A stretch of 64,000 nucleotides of DNA from Wuchereria bancrofti (Eukaryota > Nematoda > Chromadorea > Rhabditida > Onchocercidae), in contig SSBO01000012.1 in assembly GCA_005281725.1 (NCBI GenBank), positions 18,431,293 to 18,495,292 of the forward strand. The letters are read 5' to 3'. Shown here piece after piece: positions 15,538-28,219 of the stretch; positions within the stretch are counted from its first letter, which is position 1; every line of letters starts with the position of its first letter. Under the pieces are notes generated by a model, which worked only from the letters and a program-made list of their open reading frames with translations, ran no database searches and was not told where the DNA came from. A program made the translations under genes and the position numbers.

Positions 15538-18500
15538 TCAACTTTCCAACTTTTCGGCTGTTAGCAACTTCACAATACCAGCCAACAATTCATCAGCTGA
15601 TGCTTGAATCAAGCTATTTACGACAGCACGGTTGTTAAAACAACGTTGCAGTAACTGCTTGCCTTCGCAATCAATTCTTTTACACGGTAGAATAAACTGA
15701 AAATAGTATTACTCCTCATTATGTTAATGGTACCAAAGAATATAAGTTGCTAATGGTAACAAGAAATATTTTTTACTGGATCTTTAAAGCAGTCAACATT
15801 TATCCGCTGAGCTTACTACCACAAACCAAACGGAGATACCTCACAAAAATTTTTATTATCACCCTTGCTTTTCTCAGCATGAAAACTGCTTAAATTCACC
15901 TTTTCTGTTACATAGCATTGCTCAGCTTCATCCATCAAAGGCTCTAATGACTTTTCTTCCGTATCCTTTCCAGCATCCTTAAAAATGTGTTTATTAAAGA
16001 AACATTAAACACCATGAAAATAATACTGTTAATTACAGTTCTGATTCCGTCTTCACTAAAACTTCACCAAAAATCCCTTCATATTTCTGTATGAAATGAG
16101 GCTTAATAACTAATAACTAAAACTTACTAGTAGAATGGTTGCAAGTAATCTTGCTAATGAATGCGAAAAACGTTCACTGGAAAGATCAATTTCTCAAACA
16201 AATCATTCGAAATGAAAGAAAATCCATAAAATTGTTTGCAAATCCAACACTGTATTGCACTTACAACAGTCTGCAGAGCTTCAACCGAATAAAGTATAAA
16301 TCGTGCTCTTTTATTCCTTTTATCTTCTCGTACCCAAAGAATCGTTACACCCTTATCTCTTGGATTCATTAATAATCGCTTTTCGCGCGGTATTTCAATG
16401 AAACCGAATACAGTTGATTTTACTGCGCTTAATTCTTCTTCGAAAAAGCCACAAGCCTCAAACTGAAATTGGAAAAATTTCCAAGGGCAAATGTAAGCAA
16501 AAAGGTTACTAAAATTTTTAGATAGATCTAGTGATTCGTTCAAATCCAAACTGCGAAAAAGACAAAAATCTGACAGAGAATGATTTTTTTAAATGTAAAC
16601 TCAAATGTGGATTAAGTGGAGTCATGCAACAAGGATTTTGTTGAATTTAGTCGCTTCTCAAACCGTCGAAAAAAGATGACGTGTGCACGTACTACATAAC
16701 CACTGCAGGTTGGAAGTGCATGAATCTGAACCAAAAGTGGATTAGTTGTCAAGTTCCATGTTTTGATTCTGAAGTCTGGAATGCCAGCGGGACTCGATGC
16801 TGTGAACTTGATCCATGTTCCAGGAACAAGTTTGTCCCATCCTTTTTGTGAACTGCTGTCGAAACGAATTTTTAGATAGAGGTAACGGGATGCTAGAAGA
16901 GAGCCGTCACCCAAAACTAAACCATCATCCGACAACTCTGCCTAGAATCACGTCATTTTAACTTACTGTAATTTATAGATGTAGTGTTAGTTGTCAGTTT
17001 AACGAGTGGTCGTTGCTTACAAGAATACTTCGCTATAATAAGGACATATTATTGTAGTTTATTCAATTTATTCACTAATTTCGATGTATCCAAATAGGTG
17101 TGTTAAGAATAATTGAGAAATCGGATCTTTAACAAACAAGCTGTTTCTTCTTACTTTACGGACAGCGAATATTTTTAACCGAAAAATAAGATAAAGTCCT
17201 ACACACCTTTTTTCTTATTTTAAAAACAGAATAAAATAAAATCCTACATAGGAAGTATTCATGACCACATTCGCCTTCGTTGTTGCCATATCCGAAAGAT
17301 CTTTTATTGCGAAACGACTTAAACGACTAGGGCCTATGTCTGCCACATATACGCGTACAGGTGCATACGGATTTTTACCTAACAGTATAGGTAGCAATAA
17401 ACTATCAGCATCATAGATCAATCCGAAATCCTTATTTTCGCTCCACAAATGTCCCATCGGCAAATTCGGTTCCCATTTGGCGTAAATTTCCAACTATAAT
17501 TTACGGAAACATATAAATTAAGCTCGCTACTCTACATCAGAAAGAAAGAGTTCAAGAGCTAGATTCCAAGTCTTCAAGCATATTTTGCTTCGAATTTGCC
17601 AAGTCCAAGCCATTCATCTAGAATAAGTTTAGAAATCTAATGGAGTTCATAATTATCGACTGTACGGAATACAAGCTTAGAAAAAGTGTCGAATGATGGC
17701 CTATCATTGCGTTTGCGCTGATCATAGCCTTTTCTCAGTGTTGAGCTACATTTTTCTTCTCGTTGTTATTATAAGAAATTCAAAAAACAAGGAAAAAAAC
17801 CAGAAATTGTGATCCAAATTCGAATGGCTTCGCTATGAACGACTGTTTCACCAAAGCACGATATGACCGAATCACATATGACTGTAAAGGAATACTGTAA
17901 TACGCGTTAAATTGTATACGACTGCCGACTGGGGTATGTCGTCCACGCCTAACGTAAGCCAGTGCGATTTTGACATCTGGATATTGGCTACTATAAACAT
18001 TTCGTTCACTAACCAATACACCCTGCACACCGCATATCTGCAACTTGATACAAATATACTAAAGATAAAATCATATAATACACAGATTCTCATTACTTAT
18101 TGTACCTATATATTTCCCTATTACATCTTGCCGCTGGTACAGAGTCTGCTATGTACCTCAAAAATCTATATCATTGCTGCAATGATCTGCATTATTTATT
18201 ATCTCCCTTGCTCTTTAATATTTTTTAATATTTATGATATCCATTTGCTTCGGTATGCCAAGATTTCATCTCCAATTAAACTAAAAAAGGATACGATTCA
18301 AAACCTCAATAGATCACTTCCATTTAGACTGTTTTTTATTTTATTGCAAATAAAATTTGCTTTGACATTTACCAGAGTCTCAATCATTTTCTTCAATTTC
18401 TGGATTAAAAAACACTGGAAGAAAATCATAAAAAATGGCACATTCATATTGTTTTGAATTCAGGGTTCAAGGTTTGCAGGCCTTATGTAAAATATTGATC

Positions 18501-20279
18501 AAATTCAAAATTTTTTATTCATCTGATTGCATTGAATGCCTTTTCAAGAAAATGTGTGAGTTGATAAAATGATACCTCATAGGGAAACGATACTGGAACA
18601 GACGATATTTGCTTCGGATTCGAGTCGCTCTCATCGGTATCGCTACTGACTATGGTAACAAAGCGGGGATCCTCATGATTCCAAGGCTAAAATTTGTATT
18701 TTGATAATTCTCAGTTTTTTTCCCAGTAATTTGCGTACTTTCCCTTAACTGCTTGATAAATGCAACGTTTCTAGTCCGAATTCATTCCACGAAAAATTAG
18801 GAATTTTCATTCTTCAATTTTCATACTATTTATTACAACGAGTTTATAGTACAAATACTTAAGTCATTTTAGATTTCAAAGAATTAAAATTTAAATTGCA
18901 ACTCACAATTCCCCAATGACCATGAATGGAAAATTGGTTGATTTTAAATCTTCGAAAATAATAAAAACTTTTTTTGCCAACATTTCAAAGCTGGATCATC
19001 GGTTATTAAAGATAAAGTTGTACTACGGATTTGTAAACAAGGAAGAGAGCTCACCGCTTCATTCACCAGATTCTGTTCTTCTGACACATCAATATATTCA
19101 CCAAGCTCAACATTCAAAGACGATATTCGAGTAACTTCTACAGAAATCCAGCAACTGAAGAAGTTGAGATCAAGAAAAACCCTGTCTGTAGAGCAATTGT
19201 TTATTATTTCATGTCATGAGCTTCAGTTATATAAAGCAACACAGGAAATACTCATGAAGTCAAATACTAACTTCATAAAAACGAGCTTTTAAATGAATCT
19301 CCTTTTATGGATTACCGGTATGCAACATCAGCAAGAAAGCAATTTCTCAATTCTGGATCAACTCGAACTTTACCGAACAATTCACAGTAACATTCATTTT
19401 CCCATCCACGAGCTGATGGTGAAAAAACACAAGTTGATTCAATCTGTAATGATGAAGATACCAAAAACAAAATCAGCTAAATTCCTTTTACTTAACAAAT
19501 CCAAAAAAACATCACTTTTTAAGCACTCACTACAGTGTAGTAAATGATGCTTTTAATTTAATTTTAATCCGACTCCAAAATATCTTGGAAGACTTTTTTT
19601 ATCTCATGCGGAACAATGTGAAAAAAAAAACTGCAAATTTATTCTCGTAAAGTGTTATTTCCGAAGTGAGTTTGCAAATGCTGAATTCCCGCATTTTGTT
19701 AGAAAGTTCTCTTACCTGCAGATGATTACCATTGCTACGGCATGAATTCAATGGAAATATCTTTACATACTTCTCAATGCAACCTTCTACAACATCTCTT
19801 TCTTCAAATTCAATCCAGTCACCGAACACAAGAGATCTACTTCTTTCAGTCTAAAATATTCTTCAAACTACTGGCCAATTTATAGCAACATTTAGCTTAT
19901 TTGCATCAACTAAATTTGCGCAAGTTTCACTCATTTCAATTCTATGCATAATAAGAATTAAGTTGTTAGTTGTTTTCATCAGCTTGTAGAAAATAATGAG
20001 CTCGAAAACATGAGATGCATTAGTGGTTTTTTTTTTTTCATAAAGTTCGAAAACCGTTCCTGCATGAAAAGTTTGTATGCCAAAACCTTCAAAGCTAAGC
20101 AAAGCGAATATGTAAAATTCAATCACTTTCTCGAAATCTTTATATTCTTTTTTAGTCAGTTTTGCTCTGTTTGATATTGGAATTCGTTTAATGAATAGAA
20201 GAGGAATCTTTTCTTCCACATAAACGACATGCATTATTTCAGTTTCGTTGAGTGGTGGAGTAACAACGACACCATACAT
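15538..20279 (-). CDS. Unrecognised 681-residue protein with repeated modules
   Basis: Eleven exons join in phase: 19872-20279, 19716-19850, 19316-19443, 19055-19154, 18576-18686, 17801-18037, 17248-17493, 16696-16941, 16265-16462, 15900-15977 and 15538-15696. The start MYGVVVTPPLNE follows an ATATTTCAG site by six bases, a good trans-splice candidate. I do not recognise the family and see no signal peptide or membrane segment. Exons 6, 7 and 8 are 237, 246 and 246 bases, all phase 0. At least three segments share a pattern of a beta-like run, a Gly, then W/R-I-x-F: FGDWIEFEE, PVGSRIQFNA and PGTWIKFTA. That suggests a repeated small beta domain, possibly OB-like. The C-terminal part is acidic, then ends in a short helical region, KLLTAEKLES. 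Its last exons also lie in the second long repeat copy, where they are broken. Confidence 0.75.
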
Positions 20280-21334
20280 CTTTACCTGAAATATCACCCT
20301 GCTCACCCAGTAAATATTTTACTCAAACAGAATCTTAATTAAAAAAGCTGGAAGAATATAATAACTGAAGAATGAATATCGAGATTAACCTTCCAATTCC
20401 CAAGTCATATGAATTAGCCTTTCTCCATAAATTCCTTTTTTAACTTATAGGTATATCTGTCGATATGAAAAACTGAACTTTTTTGAAGCTCTTTTAACAG
20501 ATCAGTCAAGAAAAGACATTCCATATTCCGAAACAGTACCAAAAAGACCGAGAACTGCTAAACAATCTGTTTTTTACATACTATTTCATCCATTTATTTC
20601 AATCACAATACACTTCTAGTTCCTAATTAACTGTTACAGTTAGAGAAGTTTCATAGCCAACACTTATTCAGATATATAGAAAGATAAACTGCATATAGAA
20701 TCATTACAATTCAGCGGAACAATACTCGAGAATACATCTGCTAATAATATCTAATAATCTGTTACATTCAAGAGATAAGCATTACATACGCAACAAAAAA
20801 AAAATTATAGGAATGTCAGTAAAGTCTAAAATATCTCAGAATTAGTAATTCAGCTAACATGTGTAACTTAATCAAATGCAACAGTTGTGGACCTGTCCTA
20901 TGACATGAACACAACACCATCTAAAAACCTATGAAATGCTCACTGGAGAACTCGTAACAAATCACAGCACCGCAAAATATCACCCTGCCGCATTTCCCGA
21001 TTGCCATACTACAGCTCTGATCAGAATCAGTGGTAAAAAATCAGTGGTAAGACTGGTAGAGCTGAATGAGAGGGGCAGAGACGACTACGAACTTGCAAAG
21101 GATAACAGGATAGATTGCGATGGGAGAAGTTAGTGACTACTAGTTCGAAGGATGGTAGAGATGGACAGAAATGACGATAGAGAGGCTTGCATGAGGGAGA
21201 TCACACGTTTGTAGACAGAGTATTAGTCGATTTCCAAACTGGCGGCGTTTCCTAATATGTTCATGTTTATTCATTATTTGTGCTTCAGTTCCACTTTATT
21301 GGGATAGTTTGTTGACGTTAGGGACGTGTAGAGG
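20280..21334. other. Intergenic DNA between divergently oriented genes
   Basis: The gene on the left runs leftward and the STEEP1-like remnant on the right runs rightward, so both sets of 5' control elements should be here. I see no clear motif. A 65-codon plus-strand frame at 20936-21133 has no splice or family support. Confidence 0.5.
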
Positions 21335-22894
21335 ATGACGTCGGTAATCGAGAGTGATCCGCATGAAGTGGAACACGTAGAGCATGATCGTTTTCGAGGA
21401 GAAGGTAAAATCATCGATGAGCAAGACCGAGAACACTTTGTTAAGCCACTGCATACTTATTATTGCCACTGTGGACAGGTACATAATTCATTTCCTCTTT
21501 TATCAGAAGATTAGAAGGGAGTCATTTTTGGTGTGAGAAATGCAGGCAGTTAGACCTTGAAGAGATAGTTAGTACGTACGCTACCATTCAGAACTCAAGA
21601 AAAAACCAATTACTTAACGAGCATCTACGAAATTTAATTACTTGTTTGATTAAAATGCTGACATACAGGTTTGGTGAATTACTTAACAATCATGTTACAG
21701 ACAGCGATGATAAGATACACTGTTAGCAAGGATGCCCTTACGGCGACGCGATCGACCACGCGTCATCGATCCTGCACGTACGGAAAAAATATTTGGTGTT
21801 AATTCGTGACACTGTTTATGTACGAAGGTGAACTTTGTGTGTCGAAATGTGTATATTTTGAAATTTGTTGCACTTACATTCTTGAATTCTGTGGTCTATT
21901 GGGAAATTTTAGAGTTGTAGAGAAAAACGATAGTCTTTTCTAATTCTATTTTGTCTTGCCGAGTTATCAAGATATGCTTGTAGTTTGAATTCACATTTAA
22001 CGGATTTAAATAGTGACATCCTTTCTCTTTTCTGATTACCTTTATATCTAAATTGGATTTGTTTTTTAGAAGAGGAGAACTGGAACAGCAATATAGAAAA
22101 AACTGTCACAATTCCGCTTTTCTACTATTATCCATTCTCTTTAAAAACTATCTTTTTACCTTTGATAATGCTGTACGTTCTGCGCAGCAGATTGGTGACC
22201 TTAAGCTTGCAAATGAGGAGCAACATGTCAAAAAGTCGGCATTTTGTCGTAACCATCTCTATATTTCCTCCTGCTGTAATCAGTCGGCTCATTTCATTGT
22301 AATTTTTGTTTCAGTAGATTTCTATATGCCCTACTTCAAGTTATCATGACGAAACATGTAAAAAATCAAGGGAAGGTTGGTTCAGTCAAAGCGGAGGATG
22401 AACTGGAAATTAAGGACATGGAAGAGTTTTAGAGTGGATTTTTTTACGTTTTCAGGAACAGTAAGAAAAATCTAGACGATCATTTAGACATTTCTTAAGA
22501 ACTTTATTCGTACGGTGCATTGTGCATTACACTTTACTTTGCTATATCGGAGTATGGTCAAAATGTAAACGGTCTGGACTTTAAGGTTCACAACATTGTG
22601 TGTTCTGCAACAAGAAGTGGGTCAGATTTCCGAAAGTTAGTTTGAAAACCATGCAGAATTCACATAACTCACTTTTTCGTAGATTTTTTCTTGATTTAAT
22701 AACAGTAATTAACAAATTTTATGTATCAACATAATAATTAAGTTAAGCCTCAGTTTATTCTAACGAGAAATAGCAAAATCATATACACTGAATGCCCGTA
22801 TGATTGAATACCAGATGAAAGGAAAGGGATGTTGAAAAATCAAATTTCAGAAGAGTTAATTGAGGCGAAGAAAAGACGAGAGGAGAATAAGTGA
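21335..22894 (+). pseudogene. STEEP1 (CXorf56/UPF0428) homologue, apparently frameshifted
   Basis: In vertebrates STEEP1 helps STING leave the ER, and the family is conserved in animals. Exon 1 (21335-21478) is clear: it starts MTSVIESDPHEVEH and ends VKPLHTYYCHCGQ, the family's Cys-containing signature, followed by a GT donor. Further pieces appear in order: RMPLRRRDRPRVIDPA (to 21795), RRGELEQQYRKNC (from 22070), IPLFYYYPFSLKTIF in another frame, DNAVRSAQQIGDL, MTKHVKNQGKVGSV (near 22346) and EELIEAKKRREENK before a stop at 22894. The IPLFY piece is out of frame with its neighbours, the second Cys of the expected CxxC pair is lost, the acidic stretch after GSV is shortened, and exon 2 lacks a phase-consistent acceptor. 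I call it a pseudogene; base-call errors in a real gene are the alternative. Confidence 0.7.
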
Positions 22895-23144
22895 GAAACA
22901 TTGTCATGATGCATTAACTTGTGGTGATTTTCTTCATCCATTTCTTAGGAATAATAATGCAAAGATGGTAGATCAAATTATCGAATTTCCTGAAAAATAC
23001 TTTTGCTTTTATTAATGTGTATTTTGAAGTTTCCTTCACCTCCATCATTGCACGAGAACTTTCATTTAGTAAGTTCTTTAATGCATCCTTTTTACTAAAT
23101 TATGTGCACAATTTTTGGACTAAAGTTCACATGAAATTCAACAT

Positions 23145-25511
23145 TTAAGTTAAAGCTTTTCTATTTAGTCTCTTTTTGTAACCTTTTCTCCCTCTGCACA
23201 ACTTTTTTGGGTCATAATCACTTCCAATGGGAAATTCGATGATTTTATCACATATAGATACTGATATTTTGTGCTTTGGAAGCGGTAAATCTTTCCTTAA
23301 AATTGTTTTCGTTTCTTGAAGTTGTTTGGAAGACACTGACCGTAGCATTTGTATCTGAAACTGTTCTTTTTTCAGTTTTTGCATTATCCGTCAAGTGCAT
23401 GGTTTCGTCTTTTCCAATTTTCAAAAAAGAGAAGTTTATTACGGTGATTCTTTTCTTTTCGAACTAGCACGAATGAGCAGTGAGCGGTGATCTCATAATA
23501 AATAAAAAATTCTTTATGGATTACTCTTTTAATAAATTCAAATAGAGTTTCGAAAGGTAAAATATTAGGAATAGGGAAAAATAAAGTGAACCTCACAATA
23601 AGAATGTTAGCATATTTGCTGCTTCTTTTTTGAAAATCGCTTCGGTTCTGAATATAAATCCTATCCCTCGATAGTAGGGAGTGTAGTTTATGGGGAACTG
23701 TTCATATTTCTAAACCCAAAAAAGTTTAAGGGAAAAATCGAACTGAATTGTAAAAAGCTTTTTGTGCGTGATTATGATGAAATACGCACTTCTCTCCCTG
23801 CTATAGTTACTACGTCCTCGGGCATTTCGATCTCACAATCATAAACACTATTTTGGTCGACATTACTGTGGATAAGTAGTTCAGCCTGTAACAACTGTGT
23901 TGACAGTTTTATTAATCTTGATGTTATTGGTAGTGATACGTAAAACAGGTTACGGATAAATGTGACTTAAGGTACATTCTAGTTATACTAATTTTAAACA
24001 CTTACGAAACCATTTTTTTCCATACTTGCCAATATCCAATACTGCAGCATAGATTTTGATGCTACCGGATGACGATTCACTTCTCTGAGAAAAATGGGGT
24101 AGCGTGTTATCTAAGCAGTTCAATATTAAGTAACCTAAACTAGTTATCGAAATTTTAAAGAATGCTCGGTATTTTCTCGAATGTTCTGTCGGAAAAGTTT
24201 TCTAAAAAGGTCGAAAAGTCAATAATTTCGAAAAATTTCAACATAGTATTTTGGTAGTAATGAAAATTAGCCTATCTTCTCAGACTCGAATTTCACGGAT
24301 TGAATTCCGGATTTCCAGAAAATCACATCCGAGACAATTAAAAAATTTACTTGATCGTATCTCCTGGACGTAAGTGAATAGCAGCGAGGCTCCAGCACTC
24401 AGCTGAAGCTACTTGAAGTCGCTCTCGAGCATCATATGATACCGATAACCCTAACAAATCGCTCTCATCCGGAGGTATCAAGTCTCTCGCATGGACGCAT
24501 ACCTGTCAAATCAAAAATGGATAATAATGATTTAATAAGTAGATTGAAAGAAATGGATTGAACTTTCATGGTATCTGTTACAGCGTCTCGCAAGAGTCAC
24601 AGCCTCTACCTGAAATAAATTCACTATCACATCTTTCGACCCCAATTCCGATGCAGAATACAGATGTGCACTGACCCCTTCTCAGATAGAATTTACAGAG
24701 TAGTAGACTTCCGATCATCCGTTAAATTGTTATCGACTAAAGTTCAGAATTTTTTTTATTTCTGACAACCAAGGATAGTTACTGTGTAAACATTAACAGC
24801 TCGTAGAAGTTTAGTTTCACGTTTCACTATCAATGTTTCAATAGTAGATTGAATACGGCGACAATGAGAATATGCATTTCTCCGAAGTTTTACAGAAGCT
24901 CTCTAAACATTCAGAAAATCCTTAATAATTTAAAAACTTGGGCACACAACAAAAGTGCTTTTGGAGTTTATTAATGGTTTAACTGTGATGAGTAACTTTC
25001 CCATCAGGAGATGACGTTTCTGAATTTAACTTTCTCTTCCCAAGAACACAACCTGTTCGCAAGCAATGGATCTACAGGACTTTCCTCACATCTTGAATTT
25101 TTTGAGGTCGTCGATAGGTTTTAGAACATGTTACATATTTTTAAGTGAAAAAATACAGCTGTTGACTTATGCATAATTTCTATTAATGTTATAGAATCAT
25201 GGATTTCGATATCATCGACAGATAGAATGATATCACCCACGAATGCCAAGTTAGCTGCCGCCCCACATGGGTCCACGAACACTATCTAAAAATAAGCAGC
25301 AATTTTAATAAAGTTTCTCTACTGCTTTTTTTGTCTTGAGTAATATTCATTATTCTCGCAATGGACGAACATACTTCTGCATAGAATTTTCAGTTATCTC
25401 TAAAAGAAAATGAAATTCGAATTATAGAGATAAAGTGAAATTTGAATGTCACACCTTCCATGTAGCTTTTTGAATTCTTATACCGAACGGCTTGTTCAAA
25501 ACTATTGTTTC
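23145..25511 (-). CDS. PDZ-domain protein (two PDZ-like domains)
   Basis: PDZ domains bind protein C-termini and scaffold complexes at membranes. Phase-consistent exons are 25455-25511 and 25157-25285 (first PDZ: ETIVLNKPFGIRI, then VFVDPCGAAANLAFVGDIIL), 24351-24502 and 24006-24084 (second PDZ: LQVASAECWSLAAIHLRPGD, then TIKEVNRHPVASKSML), 23790-23885 (AELLIHSNVDQN) and 23145-23354, ending GYKKRLNRKALT. A further segment at about 24560-24609 (VEAVTLARRCNRY) looks like the missing helix of the first PDZ, but I could not fit it in phase. The first exon is not identified; a 16-base candidate ending in a strong GTAAGT donor lies near 25807. The layout resembles small multi-PDZ proteins known in nematodes. 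The membrane-scaffold role is inferred from the domain only. Confidence 0.65.
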
Positions 25512-28044
25512 CTAAATATATGCAAAATGTTTAGGACTCGAAAATTTTCATTCTAATACACTAAACTTCTTATTTCATATGTATCTCAAATGTGACACCA
25601 AATAATCATTACTAGACTCAAACCTATCATTTTTGTTATCGCAGATCAATATCAACTACCCATAATTACCATAATCATCTGTTCCTAGCTCACACAACCG
25701 TATATACAAACATCCGTATTATATTTTAATACAGCTGTAAATATTATATCAGGAAGGCTTCACCACTACATTTCCTTCCCACTTACGTCACTGTCCTTAT
25801 GCCTAAATTTTCTTCACAAATATTTTAATCAAGTAGTTGATGGGTACTGGCCACCATTATTCTGTATAATAGAAACGATCAAGTGCACACTTCTGACAGT
25901 CCTGGATGATTCCATGGTCTTGGCCACTTATTTTGGCCCTCACCCATCCAGCAATGAACAATCCGACAACAATAATGTCTGACATTATATTTTGTTTCAT
26001 TTATACTTTAATGTAAATTGTAGGTTTGAAATGAAGGAATGAAAACACCGGTTTTTTTCTACCTCCATCTTGTACGGTATCGGCCATCTCCTGGGATAAT
26101 ATAGAGAGACAAGATATTTAAAACTCATTCATCCAATCAGTTCACTGAGCAGACATAAATGTCAATGTACTGATTGTCGTGTTTTTTCGGTCTGAACTGA
26201 AAAAGCACGATTATCCCGATGGAAGTGATGTTAGCAGTGCCTTAGCATGTAGCGCCGGTGTCTCAGTGAGCAATTTCAGCCTCACATTAACCTTTTCTCC
26301 TAGTGAACGTTACAAGTGAGTCTAAGAAGAAAAGAAATTTTAAACTTGAATACCGATACTTTGCTTTCTACGCTTACTAAAACATGGACAAAATGCCTCT
26401 CCTTGTGCAAGGAACAGGCAGTAATGGCTCTCTGCAATTTCTCTACCCATCAAAAAATCGCTGAAAATATCGAGAAATGTTCCAGATATGATCCATCCAC
26501 ATATTAAAACAAAAGATGTGGAAAGGATGGTACTCCGTCACACAGAAATAACTTCCCGAAATGTCGTCACTCGTCACTTTTGTCTCTCGCGGCGAAGTAA
26601 TTGTTGAGAGCATACTGCACAGCTAAGACTATGCACAGTTAACAAAGATATAGTTAGCATTCCTAAAGAGAGAACTGAATAAGTCCTCTCCTCTCTCATC
26701 ACATTTTCATGAGTGCTGTTCACTATTCCTCCATCCTTCAACTACTAGAAACAAAATTTAAAATCAAGAACTTTCTGGGAAAAAAAAACTTTGAATAATT
26801 CGACACCTAATAATTTGATGAATTGCAGAGATCTCATTCACTGCATTAGTACGAAGGTAACTACTAGTCGTCATTAGAGGTATTATTTCATCTTTAGTGC
26901 TTAGCCTCGCCCTTCGAAACTTCGCAAGCATTCATCCTCGACTGACGCATTCCTTGTGAACCATTCACCTATCCATCCACAAGGACATGCATGCAGACAG
27001 GCGTGAGTTCATGGGACTGTGACGAAATACCAGTGATGAAATAAGCGCAGGGAGGGGTGACAGTACTCTTTGCGGATTTTGTGTAGTGCGTCTTATATGA
27101 CCTTTGGCCCTTTGAACTTTCACATCGAGTGGTTACTCTAAAGCTCTACACAGCTCCTTAAATGACGTCACAAGCAACTCAATCTCGCTACCCTCTTCGG
27201 GTCTCTTCCTAGCTGGAACAGCGATATATCTATCGAATCCTTCATTTCCTCGTATTTCAGTTAGTTGTTTACCTCATTTATCCTCATCTCTCTCCGCATT
27301 TTTTGTATACTAACATCAGTATCTTCTTCATTCTCTCTCACTCTTTCTCCCATGCACTAAAGTTCACTTCGTATAATTTCAATATAGTAGATAAAGTTGT
27401 TCTCTTCTTGCCACTTCTAACGTCCCAAATTTATAAATCTATGGGAGTGGAGTAGTAGCGGAATGAATGCCAATTATTATTAAGGTGCTGTGCTGCATTA
27501 TGACGAGAGTATGCTTAAGCGTATGGTGCATGGTTGTTACATTCATTGTCCTTTTACCGATCGCATGATACCATGATAAAATAATGATCCATTTTGTATT
27601 ATTAATGCTAACAATATAACTGGTTGTAAAATTCAGTTTCGTAATTTTTTATATTGTTTGCATATTGTAGTTCTGCTTGGATAGGATGGGATGGGCGACC
27701 AGCAAATGTCGTGCCGATTTCTGCTTCTTCATTCTTATTTAATTAATGTGATCATTGCAGGTACGTTACCGCATTTACACGTTTATTTGAGTATTATTTA
27801 TCTGCAGTGTGTTCTTGCTTAATTAGATGTGAAAGGAGTCGAAGTATCCAGACATCTTACCTTGTGATTCTCATACGCTAGCCTTCCAGAAAGCATACGG
27901 GTACGACACTCTTCCGTGGTAAGATTTTTCTTATTAATTTCTTTCAAGAAACTGAGTAAATAAATATTAAAAACAATACACTAGTGATTTTGATGTATTG
28001 AGAACATTGTATTGTTTCTATTATGACAAACTAATGTTGGAATA

Positions 28045-28188
28045 ATGTTGAACGCAGCAATATTATTGTTCGTATTGCTTATTTTGAGTAGAAAGCATAC
28101 AGCAGCACGACAGCTTCCACGAGCTGCTGAACTATGCACTATCCTTGTTAATAATAAGATTTCTCGAAGTCCCTGTTTCATGATAAGG
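28045..28188 (+). other. Possible alternative first exon of the Tribbles gene
   Basis: An ATG-led frame starts MLNAAILLFVLLIL, a hydrophobic run that could act as a signal or anchor, continues with SRKHTAARQLPR, and ends at a GTAAGT donor at 28189 in phase 0. The same SRKxTAARQLPR stretch recurs in the main first exon. Phase 0 would allow splicing to the exon at 29575 but not to the one at 29357. No transcript evidence is available from sequence. Confidence 0.3.
28086..28122 (+). repeat. 37-base duplicated segment, first copy (second at 28321-28357)
   Basis: The two copies differ at one base and lie 235 bases apart in the same orientation. Read in the frames used here both encode SRK(H/R)TAARQLPR, so a coding motif was duplicated at the start of the Tribbles gene. 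Confidence 0.75.
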
Positions 28189-28200
28189 GTAAGTTTTCAG
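28189..28200 (+). promoter_or_regulatory. Overlapping donor and acceptor-like site (GTAAGTTTTCAG)
   Basis: The 12 bases contain a strong donor GTAAGT at the left and a TTTTCAG acceptor at the right. The acceptor lies 19 bases before the Tribbles start and could receive a spliced leader; the donor could end the alternative first exon at 28045-28188. The two uses exclude each other on one transcript. Confidence 0.4.
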
Positions 28201-28219
28201 CGACCTCTTATTGGTAGCA

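Larger units (their letters stand above)
25512..28219. other. Long intergenic region
   Basis: It separates the PDZ gene (leftward) from the Tribbles gene (rightward). It should include the missing first exon of the PDZ gene. A 42-codon minus-strand frame at 25857-25985 begins with a hydrophobic run but has no other support. A 63-codon plus-strand frame at 26316-26507 also has none. The last 200 bases carry a possible alternative first exon of the Tribbles gene. Confidence 0.5.

Noticed and set aside
17912..18457. 181-codon plus-strand frame, the longest plain ORF in the window
   Set aside because: It runs opposite to a well-supported exon of the 681-residue gene and its intron; composition is typical of an antisense shadow in AT-rich DNA.
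20936..21133. 65-codon plus-strand frame starting MLTGELVTNH
   Set aside because: No splice sites, domain or conserved context to support it.
25857..25985. 42-codon minus-strand frame with a hydrophobic start (MSDIIVVGLFIAGW)
   Set aside because: Could be the first exon of the PDZ gene, but no donor joins it in phase to the next exons.
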